Below, piece by piece: positions 36,102 through 44,245 of a DNA stretch of 64,000 nucleotides; within the stretch, counting starts at the first letter, position 1; each line of letters begins with the position of its first letter. The stretch lies in assembly GCF_000019725.1 (NCBI RefSeq), contig NC_010505.1, positions 124,001 through 188,000 on the forward strand, given 5' to 3'. A program made the translations under genes and the position numbers. Under the pieces are notes generated by a model. The model saw only the letters and a list, made by a program, of their open reading frames with translations. It was not told where the DNA came from and did not search any database. This DNA is from Methylobacterium radiotolerans JCM 2831 (lineage in GTDB: Bacteria; Pseudomonadota; Alphaproteobacteria; Rhizobiales; Beijerinckiaceae).

Positions 36102-36551
36102 GGCGTGACTCCTTCCTGATGCGGCTCGCCGCGCGCCGGACCTCGGGAGCGGTCCGCGAAGCGGTCTCGGCGGCCCGCCATACCGTCCGGGCCGGGCCGG
36201 ACGGGATCTGGGCGGGCGGGTTTGAACCTGCGATGAACCGGACCGGGAGAGGCCGGGCTTCGACGCCCGTGACCGTCGGATCGGACGGTGCTGGCTGAGG
36301 CCTCGGAACTGTCGCGGACCGGCCCTCCGGCATGTCTCGCGCGGTCCCTCTCGGGATCGCGCGGCTGTCTAGCATGGAGCCTCGACCTGTCAAACGCGTC
36401 GCTGTGACAAAGACCTTCGATCCACCGACCAATAAACAGGGATTGCCAGGATCCATTCGGTCAGCGGGCGGATCGGGGATCGAACGCGATTTCGCGCTGG
36501 AATTCCGCCTGCATTCGACCGAAAGCTTCGCGTCGGGGTAGACGAAGAACC
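36102..36551. promoter_or_regulatory. 450-bp divergent region between gap and DUF4164 with the gap leader hairpin
   Basis: No gene seen. On the reverse strand it holds the gap promoter (36366-36393) and then an about 250-nt leader. Within this leader a perfect 8-bp hairpin, CCGTCCGG-GCCGGG-CCGGACGG, lies at 36183-36204, about 80 nt before the gap GTG. In other Rhizobiales a transketolase gene usually stands beside gap; here it is absent. Confidence 0.5.
36366..36393 (-). promoter_or_regulatory. Predicted sigma-70 promoter of gap
   Basis: On the reverse strand TTGACA (36393-36388) is followed by a 16-nt spacer and TAGACA (36371-36366). The -35 is perfect and the -10 has the TA start common in alphaproteobacteria. 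Start of transcription would be near 36358. Confidence 0.55.
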
Positions 36552-36836
36552 ATGGCCGACGAGACCGAGACCATTTCCATCGACGACGCGCTCAGCCGGC
36601 TCGAAGCGGCGATCACCCGCCTCGACGCCGTCGTCCAGCACCGCCTCGAGACCGACGCGCAGCCCGACGACCGGGACGCGGAGCTCGCCCTGATGGACGA
36701 GGATCGAGCCCGGCTGGCCGCCGCCCTCGACGCGGCGAGCGCCCGCCTCGCCGCGGTCTCGGCGACGACCGGGGAGGTCGGGCACCGGCTCGACCGGGCC
36801 ATCGAGACCGTTCAGGATGTGCTCGGACGCGCCTGA
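36552..36836 (+). CDS. DUF4164 small coiled-coil protein
   Basis: A 94-aa helical protein of the DUF4164 family, commonly upstream of zapA in Hyphomicrobiales. ISIDDALSRLEAAITRLDAV and LAAALDAASARLAAVSATTG form heptad-like helices. Function unknown; the context points to a cell-division accessory. ATG 36552. The zapA start follows 42 bp after the stop. Confidence 0.82.
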   Translation: MADETETISIDDALSRLEAAITRLDAVVQHRLETDAQPDDRDAELALMDEDRARLAAALDAASARLAAVSATTGEVGHRLDRAIETVQDVLGRA

Positions 36837-36878
36837 CCCCACCGCCCCCGCCTGTCGGAGCGACCAGCGGAGCCATCC

Positions 36879-37250
36879 TTGCCGCAGATCAACGTGACCA
36901 TCGACGGCCGTAGCTACCGCATGGCCTGCGGCGAGGGCGAGGAGGCGCATCTGACGGGCCTCGCCGCCACCCTGGACGGGCGCATCGCCGAGATGCGCAA
37001 GAGCTTCGGCGAGATCGGCGACATGCGCCTGCAGGTCATGGCGGCGCTGACCATCGCCGACGAGCTCGCGGAGCTGCGGTCGCGGATCGCGACGCTGGAA
37101 GGCAACGTCGCGGAACTGCGCGCCGCCGCCGAGACCGCGGAGCGGGGGCGGACGGAAGATGCCGAGCGCGCGGCGTTCGGGATCGGTCGGGCGGCCGAGC
37201 ATATCGGGCGGCTCGCCGACGCCCTCGGCGCGTCGGCGCCGCGGGCCTGA
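36879..37250 (+). CDS. zapA: Cell-division protein ZapA
   Basis: Cytoplasmic FtsZ-ring stabiliser. The 123-aa protein begins with the ZapA head VTIDGRSYRMACGEGEEAHL and continues into a coiled coil (DMRLQVMAALTIADELAELR). The start is TTG 36879 with CGGAGCC upstream. Only about 70 bp separate it from the convergent HxlR gene, so a downstream 6S RNA, seen near zapA in some bacteria, does not fit here. Confidence 0.88.
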   Translation: MPQINVTIDGRSYRMACGEGEEAHLTGLAATLDGRIAEMRKSFGEIGDMRLQVMAALTIADELAELRSRIATLEGNVAELRAAAETAERGRTEDAERAAFGIGRAAEHIGRLADALGASAPRA

Positions 37251-37301
37251 TCCGCGGCGCCCGGACGTGCCTCGCGAGGACCGACGTCCCCATGAATTAG
37301 A

Positions 37302-37322
37302 GACAGGCCGTGAGCGCCTGTC
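37302..37322. terminator. Bidirectional hairpin between zapA and the HxlR gene
   Basis: GACAGGC and GCCTGTC form a perfect 7-bp stem around a 7-nt loop between two convergent genes. No long T-run follows on either strand, so termination is only probable. Confidence 0.5.
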
Positions 37323-37757
37323 CTAGGAAGGCGCGGCGTCGAACCGGGTCCGCGCCGCCTGGATCGCGCCGTGGCTCTCCTCGGCCCATCGGACGAGGCG
37401 CGCCAGCGGCTCGAGCAGGGCGACCCCGAGGTCCGTGAGCCGGTACTCGACGCTGGGCGGCTTCGTCGGGAACACCGTCCGTGCCACGAATCCGTCTCGC
37501 TCGAGATCCCGGAGCGTCTGCGTCAGCATCCGCTTGGAGATGTCGGGCAGCGTGCGGAGCAGGGCGCTGAACCGGAGCGGCCCGTCGGCCAGGGCGATCA
37601 GGAGTAGCATCGACCACTTGTCGCCCACCCGATCCAGCACGTCCCGGACCGGGCACGCCGCCGGATCGAGGGTGCCGGCCTGCCACACCGCGTACTTGGC
37701 CGCCAGCTCGGCGCGGGCGGGCGGCAGCGCGGTCTCCTTCGCGTAACCTGGTCCCAA
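37323..37757 (-). CDS. HxlR-family transcriptional regulator (YtfH/QorR-like)
   Basis: A 144-aa winged-helix regulator. It has the HxlR core [19 protein letters not shown], the helix-turn-helix [24 protein letters not shown] and the wing [19 protein letters not shown]. The Cys in ACPV is the usual redox-sensing position of QorR-type members. TTG 37757 is selected because AAGGAGG lies 7 nt upstream; a TTG at 37781 precedes that site. It is divergent from the QorB-like gene, so it probably regulates that gene and itself. Confidence 0.85.
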   Translation of the reverse strand: MGPGYAKETALPPARAELAAKYAVWQAGTLDPAACPVRDVLDRVGDKWSMLLLIALADGPLRFSALLRTLPDISKRMLTQTLRDLERDGFVARTVFPTKPPSVEYRLTDLGVALLEPLARLVRWAEESHGAIQAARTRFDAAPS

Positions 37758-37792
37758 AATCCTGCCTCCTTCACCGCCCAAGTGGTCTCATC

Positions 37793-37811
37793 TAGTGACC
37801 ATGTCCCGAGA
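37793..37811. promoter_or_regulatory. Candidate HxlR operator
   Basis: TGGTC and GACCA form a perfect inverted repeat with a 9-nt spacer (37793-37797 and 37807-37811) in the short divergent gap between the HxlR regulator and the QorB-like gene. Position and symmetry fit a dimeric winged-helix regulator; binding is inferred. Confidence 0.4.
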
Positions 37812-37831
37812 TTGAACCATGGGAGACAGGC

Positions 37832-38716
37832 ATGACGCGGACCGATTATCCGAGCTACTTCGTGACCGGCGCCACGGGCCAGCTCGGCCGACAGGTCATC
37901 GCGGCGCTCCTGGAGCGCATCCCGGCCGGCGCGGTGGTGGCCGGCGCGCGGGACATCGAGGGCGAGTCGGCTCGCAGCCTGCGAAGCCTGGGCGTCGCGG
38001 TCCGCCGGGCCGACTACGCCGATCCGACGAGTCTGGACGCGGCGTTTCAGGGCATCCAGCGCCTCCTGCTGATCTCGTCGAGCGAGATCGGCCGGCGCGT
38101 GGCGCAGCATCGCAACGTCATCGACAGTGCCGGACGGACCGGTGTCGGTCTGATCGCCTACACGAGCGTCCTGCACGCCGACACGTCGGCCCTCGCCCTG
38201 GCCGAGGAGCATCGCCAGACCGAGCGGCTGCTCGCGGATTCCGGCGTGCCGTTCGTCGTGTTGCGCAACGGCTGGTACACGGAGAACTACGCCGCCGGCA
38301 TCGCGCCGGCGCTCGCCCACGGCGCCGTCCTCGGCTGCGCGGGCGACGGGCGGATCGCCTCGGCCGCGCGGGTCGATTACGCGGCGGCGGCGGCGGCTGT
38401 TCTCACCGCCGAGGGGCAGGGCGGCCGCATCTACGAGCTGGCGGGCGACGAGTCCTACACGCTGACCGAGTTCGCGGCGGCGATCGCCGCCGCGGCAGGC
38501 AGACCGGTCGCGTACCGCGATCTGCCGCAGGCGGAGTACCGGGCGGCGCTCGTGGCCGCCGGGATACCGTCAGACTTCGCCGCGCTGCTCGCCGACTCGG
38601 ACGCGGCCGCGGCCCGCGGCGCGCTAGACGACGACACGCGTCAGCTGAGCGCGCTGATCGGCAGGCCGACGACGCCCTACAGGTCCACGGTGCACGACGC
38701 CGTCGCGCGCCTCTGA
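37832..38716 (+). CDS. NmrA/QorB-like NAD(P)-binding oxidoreductase
   Basis: A 294-aa protein of the NmrA branch of the SDR superfamily, close to the NADPH:quinone oxidoreductase QorB (YtfG). The NADP loop YFVTGATGQLGRQVIAALL and the segment LIAYTSVLHAD, then FVVLRNGWYTENYA are typical, and the SDR Tyr-Lys pair is missing as in the NmrA branch. The divergent HxlR gene strengthens the QorB assignment. Likely role: quinone or aldehyde reduction under redox stress. Confidence 0.83.
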   Translation: MTRTDYPSYFVTGATGQLGRQVIAALLERIPAGAVVAGARDIEGESARSLRSLGVAVRRADYADPTSLDAAFQGIQRLLLISSSEIGRRVAQHRNVIDSAGRTGVGLIAYTSVLHADTSALALAEEHRQTERLLADSGVPFVVLRNGWYTENYAAGIAPALAHGAVLGCAGDGRIASAARVDYAAAAAAVLTAEGQGGRIYELAGDESYTLTEFAAAIAAAAGRPVAYRDLPQAEYRAALVAAGIPSDFAALLADSDAAAARGALDDDTRQLSALIGRPTTPYRSTVHDAVARL

Positions 38717-38741
38717 ATCCCGTGCGCGACTGTCCGCATCG

Positions 38742-39410
38742 TCACTCCGTCTCGGCGATGTAGCGCCCCAGCGCCGCCGCGGCCCGGAGCATGTGGGCGC
38801 GCATGCGCCGGGCGGCCGTCTCGCCGTCGCCCTCGGCGATCGCCGCCAGGATCTCGCCGTGCTCCTCCCGCGAGCGGCGGATCCGGTCGGCATGGCGGAG
38901 CTGCGTGCGCCGGAACGCGGCCAGCCGCTCGCGGATCGCCAGGGCCTGCTCGGCCATGAAGCCGTTATGGGTCGCCGTGTAGAGCGCCTCGTGGAAGGCA
39001 CGGTTGAATCGGTCGTAGGCGTCGACGTCGCCCGCCTCGACCGCCTGGGCGGACTCCTCGTGGAGCTCCATCAGCTCCCCGCGCTCGAGGGGCGTCATCC
39101 GGTAGGTCGCGAGTCGAGCGCACATCGCCTCGATCTCGGCGGTCGTCTCGAACATGTCGGCGATCCGCTGCGGCGTCAGGCGCGCCACCACCACGCCCCG
39201 GCGGGGCCGGATCTCCACGAGCCCGGAGGCGGCGAGCTGGCGTAACGCCTCCCGGACGGGCGTGCGCGACGCGCCGTAGCGATCGGCCAGGTTCTGCTCG
39301 TCGAGGGCCGTGCCGGCCGCGATCGTCCCCGACGCGATGGCGTCGGTGAGGGCGTCGCGGATCCGGTCCGAGAGCAGCCCGCTGTCGATCTTCCGGAAGT
39401 CTCCGTGCAT
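38742..39410 (-). CDS. GntR-family (FCD) regulator, probably of the malonate genes
   Basis: A 222-aa repressor-type regulator. N-terminal wHTH (LADRYGASRTPVREALRQL then GLVEIRPRRGVVVARL) and a C-terminal all-helical FCD effector domain with likely metal-binding residues (FNRAFHEALY, REEHGEILAA, MRAHML). ATG 39410 has GAGGAACGGCGG in front. Its closeness to the mdc operon suggests it is an MdcY-type malonate-responsive regulator, but the effector is inferred. Confidence 0.82.
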   Translation of the reverse strand: MHGDFRKIDSGLLSDRIRDALTDAIASGTIAAGTALDEQNLADRYGASRTPVREALRQLAASGLVEIRPRRGVVVARLTPQRIADMFETTAEIEAMCARLATYRMTPLERGELMELHEESAQAVEAGDVDAYDRFNRAFHEALYTATHNGFMAEQALAIRERLAAFRRTQLRHADRIRRSREEHGEILAAIAEGDGETAARRMRAHMLRAAAALGRYIAETE

Positions 39411-39533
39411 CCGCCGTTCCTCGATCGTCCCTTCAGCGACGCCTGCCAGTCCTCGGGAAGACGATGAGGAACAATACCCTAATCCGCGCGCGCACGCCCG
39501 CAATTCGACCGGGCGCACCGGGAGACCGCCGCT

Positions 39534-39790
39534 TCAGTCGACCAAAGCCCGGACCGTGAGGAACAGGATCGACGGTCCGACGAGGCAGCCGATGCCGGTG
39601 TGGAACGTCGCCGTCAGCGCGCCGTAGGGAACGAGCTTCGGATCGGTCGCGGCCAGGCCACCATACGCCATGGCCGAGCGCGGGTTGTCGATGCCGATCA
39701 GCCGGGCCACTCAGGGGCGTCCCGACATCACCATGATCGCTTCGGTCACGCCGGTGGCGATGGACAGCGCCATCACGGTGGAATCCGCGT
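39534..39790 (-). pseudogene. Remnant of a malonate transporter subunit (MadM-like)
   Basis: Reading the reverse strand in one frame gives STVMALSIATGVTEAIMVM, then SGRP, an in-frame TGA at 39711-39713, then VARLIGIDNPRSAMAYGG directly joined to LAATDPKLVPYGALTATF and LVGPSILFLTVRALVD before the stop at 39534. From memory of MadM proteins, a stretch of roughly ten residues is expected between AYGG and LAATDP, and about 150 N-terminal residues should precede STVMALS. So the gene has lost its front, has a nonsense codon and a small internal deletion. The family assignment is from recalled sequence only. Confidence 0.55.
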
Positions 39791-39878
39791 CGACGCGTGC
39801 GTCGGGGAGCGTTTCTTTCCCGGATCGGCCTTTGAGCTGTCGCGGAAGGTATGCAAGAGGTTGGCGGAACAGCAATCC

Positions 39879-39886
39879 CGTATACG
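39879..39886. promoter_or_regulatory. Candidate GntR/FCD operator upstream of mdcA
   Basis: CGTATACG is a perfect palindrome with the GTATAC core typical of FCD-type GntR operators, about 80 bp before mdcA. The neighbouring GntR gene is the likely binder. No binding was tested. Confidence 0.4.
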
Positions 39887-39963
39887 AAACTGTCAATGGA
39901 ACGGGTTTTAAAATACCGAACTGGGGGCTATGTAAAGTCCGGTACACCGATTGGAGCACGCGG

Positions 39964-41610
39964 ATGGGCGACTGGCGCGGTGAGAGGCAGGCACGCGACG
40001 CGCGGATCGCGGCCGGGCGCGCCCACGCGGACGGCAAGGTCGTGCCGGCCGCGGCCGTGGTCGACCTGCTGGAGGCGATCCTGCGGCCCGGCGACCGCGT
40101 CTGCCTCGAGGGCGACAACCAGAAGCAGGCTGACTGCCTCGCCCGCGGCCTGAGCGCCTGCGATCCCGCCAAGATCCACGACCTGCACATGGTCCAGTCG
40201 GGAATCGTTCTGCCCGAGCACCTCGACGTGTTCGAGACCGGGATCGCCAAGCGGCTCGACTACTCGTACTCGGGCCCGCAGGGCGCCCGCATCGCCAAGA
40301 TGCTCTACGGCGGCCAGATCGAGCTCGGGGCGGTCCATACCTACCTCGAGCTGTTCGCCCGCTATTTCGTCGACCTGACGCCCAACGTGGCGCTGATCGC
40401 CGGCGTCTCGGCCGACCGGAACGGCAACCTGTATACGGGGCCGAACACCGAGGACACGCCGACCGTCGTGGAGGCGACCGCCTTCAAGAACGGCGTCGTG
40501 GTCGCGCAGGTCAACGAGATCGTCGACACGGTCCCGCGGGTCGACATCCCGGGCGACCGGATCGACTTCGTGGTCGAGGCCGACAAGCCCTTCTACGTGG
40601 AGCCGCTCTTCACCCGCGACCCGGCGGCGATGACCGAGACGCAGATCCTGATCGCCATGATGGCGATCAAGGGGATCTACGCCGAGTACGGCATCAGGCG
40701 GCTCAACCACGGCATCGGGTTCGGCACGGCGGCGATCGAGCTGCTGCTGCCGACCTACGGCGAGAAGCTCGGCCTCAAGGGCAAGATCGCCACCCACTGG
40801 GCGCTCAACCCGCACCCGACCCTCATCCCGGCGATCGAGTCGGGCTGGGTCAAGCAGGTCCACTGCTTCGGCTCCGAGGTCGGGATGGATCGCTACATCC
40901 GCGAGCGGCCCGACGTCTTCTTCACCGGCGCCGACGGGAGCCTGCGCTCGAACCGGGCGTTCTGCCAGACGGCCGGCCTCTACGCCTGCGACATGTTCAT
41001 CGGCGCGACGCTCCAGATCGACCTGATGGGCCATTCCTCGACCATCACCCAGTCGCGGGTGGCAGGCTTCGGGGGCGCGCCCAACATGGGCTCGGACCCG
41101 CACGGCCGCCGCCACCCCTCCGATGCCTGGATGAAGGCCGGTCGCGAGGGCCAGATCGTCGGCGATCCGGCGCTGATGCGCGGGCGCAAGCTCGTGGTGC
41201 AGCTGGTCGAAACCTTCGGGGACAAGCTGGTCCCGACCTTCGTGGAGAAGCTCGACGCTCTCGAACTGGCGAAGAAGATCGGACTCGAGCTGGCACCGGT
41301 GATGATCTACGCCGACGATGTCACCCACATCGTCACCGAGGAGGGCATCGCCAACCTGCTGCTCTGCCGGGACGCTGACGAGCGCGAGCAGGCGATCCGG
41401 GGCGTTGCGGGCTACACCGGGGTCGGTCGCGGCCGCGACCGCGCGAAGGTCGAGGAACTGCGCGCCCGCGGCGTCATCCGCCGCCCGGAGGATCTCGGCA
41501 TCGAGCCGCTCGACGCGGACCGCGCGCTGCTCGCCGCGAAGTCGATCAAGGATCTCGTGCACTGGTCGGGCGGCCTCTACGAGCCGCCGGCCCGGTTCCG
41601 GAACTGGTAA
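39964..41610 (+). CDS. mdcA: Malonate decarboxylase alpha subunit (CoA/ACP transferase)
   Basis: Exchanges acetate for malonate on the carrier protein MdcC in the biotin-independent malonate decarboxylase. The 548-aa protein is the expected length and shows the CoA-transferase-type DRVCLEGDNQKQADCLARGL start, KIHDLHMVQSGIVLPEH, and GVSADRNGNLYTGPNTEDTP with FGGAPNMGSDPHGRRH downstream. ATG 39964 has GGAG 8 nt upstream. It begins an operon with mdcC, D, E, G and H. Confidence 0.96.
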   Translation: MGDWRGERQARDARIAAGRAHADGKVVPAAAVVDLLEAILRPGDRVCLEGDNQKQADCLARGLSACDPAKIHDLHMVQSGIVLPEHLDVFETGIAKRLDYSYSGPQGARIAKMLYGGQIELGAVHTYLELFARYFVDLTPNVALIAGVSADRNGNLYTGPNTEDTPTVVEATAFKNGVVVAQVNEIVDTVPRVDIPGDRIDFVVEADKPFYVEPLFTRDPAAMTETQILIAMMAIKGIYAEYGIRRLNHGIGFGTAAIELLLPTYGEKLGLKGKIATHWALNPHPTLIPAIESGWVKQVHCFGSEVGMDRYIRERPDVFFTGADGSLRSNRAFCQTAGLYACDMFIGATLQIDLMGHSSTITQSRVAGFGGAPNMGSDPHGRRHPSDAWMKAGREGQIVGDPALMRGRKLVVQLVETFGDKLVPTFVEKLDALELAKKIGLELAPVMIYADDVTHIVTEEGIANLLLCRDADEREQAIRGVAGYTGVGRGRDRAKVEELRARGVIRRPEDLGIEPLDADRALLAAKSIKDLVHWSGGLYEPPARFRNW

Positions 41611-41649
41611 GCGTCGCGCGATGACGGATCCGCACGCGAGGAGACGGCG

Positions 41650-41958
41650 ATGGAATCCCTGACCTTCCGCCACACCACCGAGAAGCCGCTCTCCGGCTCG
41701 GCACCGAGCGCGATCACCGGCGTCGTGGCGTCCGGCAACCTGGAGATCCTGCTCGAGCGGGTCCTGCCGCCGGATACCTGCGAGGTGGCCATCGAGACCC
41801 CGATCGCCGGGTACGGCGGCGTCTGGGAGGCGGTGGTGGCCGATTTCGTTGCCCGGGCGCAGCCGGGCGGCCTCCGCATCAGCATCAACGACGGCGGCGC
41901 CCGCCCTGACACCGTGTCGCTGCGCCTGCTCCAGGGCGCGCGGCTGATGGAGGCCTGA
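41650..41958 (+). CDS. mdcC: Malonate decarboxylase acyl-carrier protein (delta subunit)
   Basis: Carries the 2'-(5''-phosphoribosyl)-3'-dephospho-CoA prosthetic group to which malonyl and acetyl are bound. The 102-aa protein has the attachment region ITGVVASGNLEILLE with Ser28 as the likely modified serine, and IETPIAGYGGVWEAV. ATG 41650 and the stop 2 nt before mdcD place it tightly in the operon. MdcG and MdcH act on this protein. Confidence 0.94.
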   Translation: MESLTFRHTTEKPLSGSAPSAITGVVASGNLEILLERVLPPDTCEVAIETPIAGYGGVWEAVVADFVARAQPGGLRISINDGGARPDTVSLRLLQGARLMEA

Positions 41959-41960
41959 CC

Positions 41961-42890
41961 ATGGCTGGCGACCGCGCCGCGCGCCCCGATCCGGACGCCC
42001 TGAGCTGGTACGAGGCCACCGCCCGCCAGCGCGTGCTGGCGCTCACCGATCCGGGAAGCTTCCGCGAGTTCCTGCCGCCGACGGAGCGGCGGATGAGCCC
42101 GCACCTGCCGCTCTTCGATCTGCCCCGCGCCTTCGACGACGGCATCGTGGTCGGCCGCGCGCGCCTGGACGGCGAGCCGGTCCTGATAGCCGCCCAGGAG
42201 GGCCGGTTCATGGGAGGCGCCTTCGGCGAGGTGCACGGGGGCAAGCTCGTCGGCCTGCTCCGGGCGGCCCTGGAGCTGAGGCCGAAGGCGGTCCTGATCC
42301 TGTTCGACACCGGCGGCGTCCGCCTGCAGGAGGCCAATGCCGGCGAGACGGCCATCGCCGAGACCATGCGGGCCATCGTCGAGGCCCGCGCGGCCGGCAT
42401 CCCCGTCGTCGGGCTGATCGGCGGCCGGGCCGGCTGCTACGGTGGCGGCGGTCTGATCGCCGGCACCTGCTCGCGGCTCGCCGTGTCGGAAGGCGGGCGG
42501 ATCTCGGTGTCCGGCCCCGAGGTGATCGAGACCAACAAGGGCGCCGAAGAGTTCGATTCCCGCGACCGAGCCCTGGTCTGGCGGACCATGGGCGGCAAGC
42601 ACCGCCGCCTGATCGGCGGCGCCGACGCCTTCTGCGCCGACACGGTCTCGGCCTTCCGCGCGGCCGCCCGCGACCTCGTCGGCCGCGCCCCGCCCTTCGA
42701 CCTGGACACCCTGGAAGCCGAGCAGGCGCGCCTGGAGGCCCGCATCGAGAGGTTCGGCGACTGTCGCGACGCGACCGATGTCTGGGCGCGCCTCGGAGTG
42801 AACGATCCCGAGGCCGTGCCCGCGATGGACACGGCCGCCTTCGACGAGACCGTGGCCCGGAGTCCGGAGGCCGACCATGACGCTCGCTGA
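41961..42890 (+). CDS. mdcD: Malonate decarboxylase beta subunit
   Basis: With MdcE forms the decarboxylase that turns malonyl-S-ACP to acetyl-S-ACP. The carboxyltransferase/crotonase fold shows VLILFDTGGVRLQEANAGE, GGRAGCYGGGGLIAGTCS and RISVSGPEVIETNKGAEEF. The length is 309 aa. ATG 41961 follows mdcC closely. The C-terminus overlaps the mdcE start by 14 nt. Confidence 0.95.
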   Translation: MAGDRAARPDPDALSWYEATARQRVLALTDPGSFREFLPPTERRMSPHLPLFDLPRAFDDGIVVGRARLDGEPVLIAAQEGRFMGGAFGEVHGGKLVGLLRAALELRPKAVLILFDTGGVRLQEANAGETAIAETMRAIVEARAAGIPVVGLIGGRAGCYGGGGLIAGTCSRLAVSEGGRISVSGPEVIETNKGAEEFDSRDRALVWRTMGGKHRRLIGGADAFCADTVSAFRAAARDLVGRAPPFDLDTLEAEQARLEARIERFGDCRDATDVWARLGVNDPEAVPAMDTAAFDETVARSPEADHDAR

Positions 42891-43593
42891 GATCCTCGCC
42901 TCCCTGTTCCCGCAGGGTCACGCGGTGGCGGTGCGCGACGGTCTCGTGTCCGGCACCGGACCGTTCGCGGGCGGCCGGATGCACCTGGTCGGCGTCGACG
43001 GCGACACGCCGCTGGGCACCGACGGGGCACTGGTCCTGTCGCGGGCCGTGCTCGACGCCGTGCGGTCCGGCGACCGCGCGCCGATCCTCGTGACTGTGGA
43101 TTCCGACAGTCAGCGCATGAGCCGCCGCGACGAGCTGCTTGGCCTCAACGAGTGCCTCGCGCACCTCGCCAAGGCGCTGCTCCTGGCGGACCGGTCGGGC
43201 CATCCGACGATCGGGCTGATCTACGGCCACTCGGCCGCCGGCGCCTTCATCGCGACGGCCCTTGCGACGCGGGTCCTCGCGGCACTGCCCGGGGCCAATC
43301 CGAGCGTGATGGACCTGCCGTCCGTCGCCCGGGTGACCAAGCTGCCCCTCGAGAAGCTGCAGGACATGGCGAAGACGACGCCGGTCTTCGCGCCCGGCCT
43401 CGACAACATGGTCGCGACGGGCGCCGTCCACGTGGTCCTGGACCCGGACCAGCCCCTCGAGGGCCAGATCCGCGGGGCGATCGACACGATGCAGGCGCAG
43501 GACATCCGCGACCGTCTGGGCGCCGAGCGCGGCGGCCGCCCGGTCGCCCGCGCCGTCGCGGCGGCCGTCGCCGACCAGGCCCGCCTTGGCTGA
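42877..43593 (+). CDS. mdcE: Malonate decarboxylase gamma subunit
   Basis: Partner of MdcD in decarboxylation, 238 aa. It has VTVDSDSQRMSRRDELLGLN, IYGHSAAGAFIATALATRV and LDNMVATGAVHVVLDPDQP characteristic of MdcE. The ATG lies in the 3' end of mdcD, giving coupling, and the mdcG TTG overlaps its stop. Confidence 0.94.
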   Translation: MTLAEILASLFPQGHAVAVRDGLVSGTGPFAGGRMHLVGVDGDTPLGTDGALVLSRAVLDAVRSGDRAPILVTVDSDSQRMSRRDELLGLNECLAHLAKALLLADRSGHPTIGLIYGHSAAGAFIATALATRVLAALPGANPSVMDLPSVARVTKLPLEKLQDMAKTTPVFAPGLDNMVATGAVHVVLDPDQPLEGQIRGAIDTMQAQDIRDRLGAERGGRPVARAVAAAVADQARLG

Positions 43594-44245
43594 GCCTTTC
43601 CGACGCCACGACCTCGTCCGGGCCGACCCGGCGGCCTGGGCGGCGTGGCGCGTTGGCCGGCCCGATCTCAGCGCCGTCCCGCATCTGGAGCACTGGGCCG
43701 CTTCGGGCCGACCGCTGATCGTCCGCCGCCGCATCCCCGGGGAGACCGGCGACGCGGTGCCGCTCGGCCTGCCGCTGCCGCCCGCGGACGGCAAGCGGCG
43801 GATCGGGCTCGCCCTGCCGGCATCCGCGCTGTCGCCGGCGCCGGTGGTGAGCCTCGCCGAGGCCGCCGCGCACGCGCCGGTGCCCTGGAGCGCGACCCTC
43901 GACGCGCTGACGGAGCTCGGCCGACGGCACGGCCTCGCGCCGCGGCCCTTCGGCAGCCTCCTGTGGCAGGCGGTCACGGGCCTCACCTACCTCAGCGCCA
44001 CCTCCGACCTCGACCTGCTCTGGCCGTGCCGACCTCCGGTGCCGGTCGGCCTGCTCGACGGCATCGCCGCGGTGGCGGAGGCGGCGCCGATGGGCATCGA
44101 CGGGGAGATCCTGCTGCCGGACGGCGCGGGTCTGCACTGGCGCGAGCTGCGCGCGGCGCCCGAGGATGGCTCGGTGCTCGCCAAGAGCCTGGAGCGGCTG
44201 CTTCTGCGGCCGGTCGCGGGCCTGCGGGGCCCGGGCCCCGCATGA
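43586..44245 (+). CDS. mdcG: Phosphoribosyl-dephospho-CoA transferase (holo-ACP synthase of malonate decarboxylase)
   Basis: Attaches the prosthetic group precursor to MdcC. The 219-aa protein has FRRHDLVRADPAAW at the start and the nucleotidyltransferase-like SATSDLDLLWPCRPP with Asp pairs, consistent with MdcG. The start is TTG 43586 overlapping mdcE. Its precursor is made by MdcB, whose gene is missing here. The stop overlaps mdcH by ATGA. Confidence 0.9.
   Translation: MAEPFRRHDLVRADPAAWAAWRVGRPDLSAVPHLEHWAASGRPLIVRRRIPGETGDAVPLGLPLPPADGKRRIGLALPASALSPAPVVSLAEAAAHAPVPWSATLDALTELGRRHGLAPRPFGSLLWQAVTGLTYLSATSDLDLLWPCRPPVPVGLLDGIAAVAEAAPMGIDGEILLPDGAGLHWRELRAAPEDGSVLAKSLERLLLRPVAGLRGPGPA

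Larger units (their letters stand above)
39411..39963. other. 553-bp region between GntR and mdcA: transporter remnant and mdc promoter
   Basis: The left part (39534 to about 39790) holds a broken reverse-strand MadM-like gene, listed separately. The right part, 39840-39963, is AT-richer and contains CGTATACG at 39879-39886 and TTTTAAAATA near 39905, then the mdcA Shine-Dalgarno GGAG. This is the probable regulatory region of the malonate operon. No intact gene is seen. Confidence 0.5.

Noticed and set aside
36205..36245. tRNA-like T-loop, GGTTCAAACC on the reverse strand near 36220
   Set aside because: The stem does not extend to five pairs, and no D arm, anticodon arm or acceptor stem can be drawn.
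37251..37322. 6S RNA downstream of zapA
   Set aside because: Only about 70 bp separate zapA from the convergent gene, too short for 6S RNA, and the hairpin looks like a terminator.
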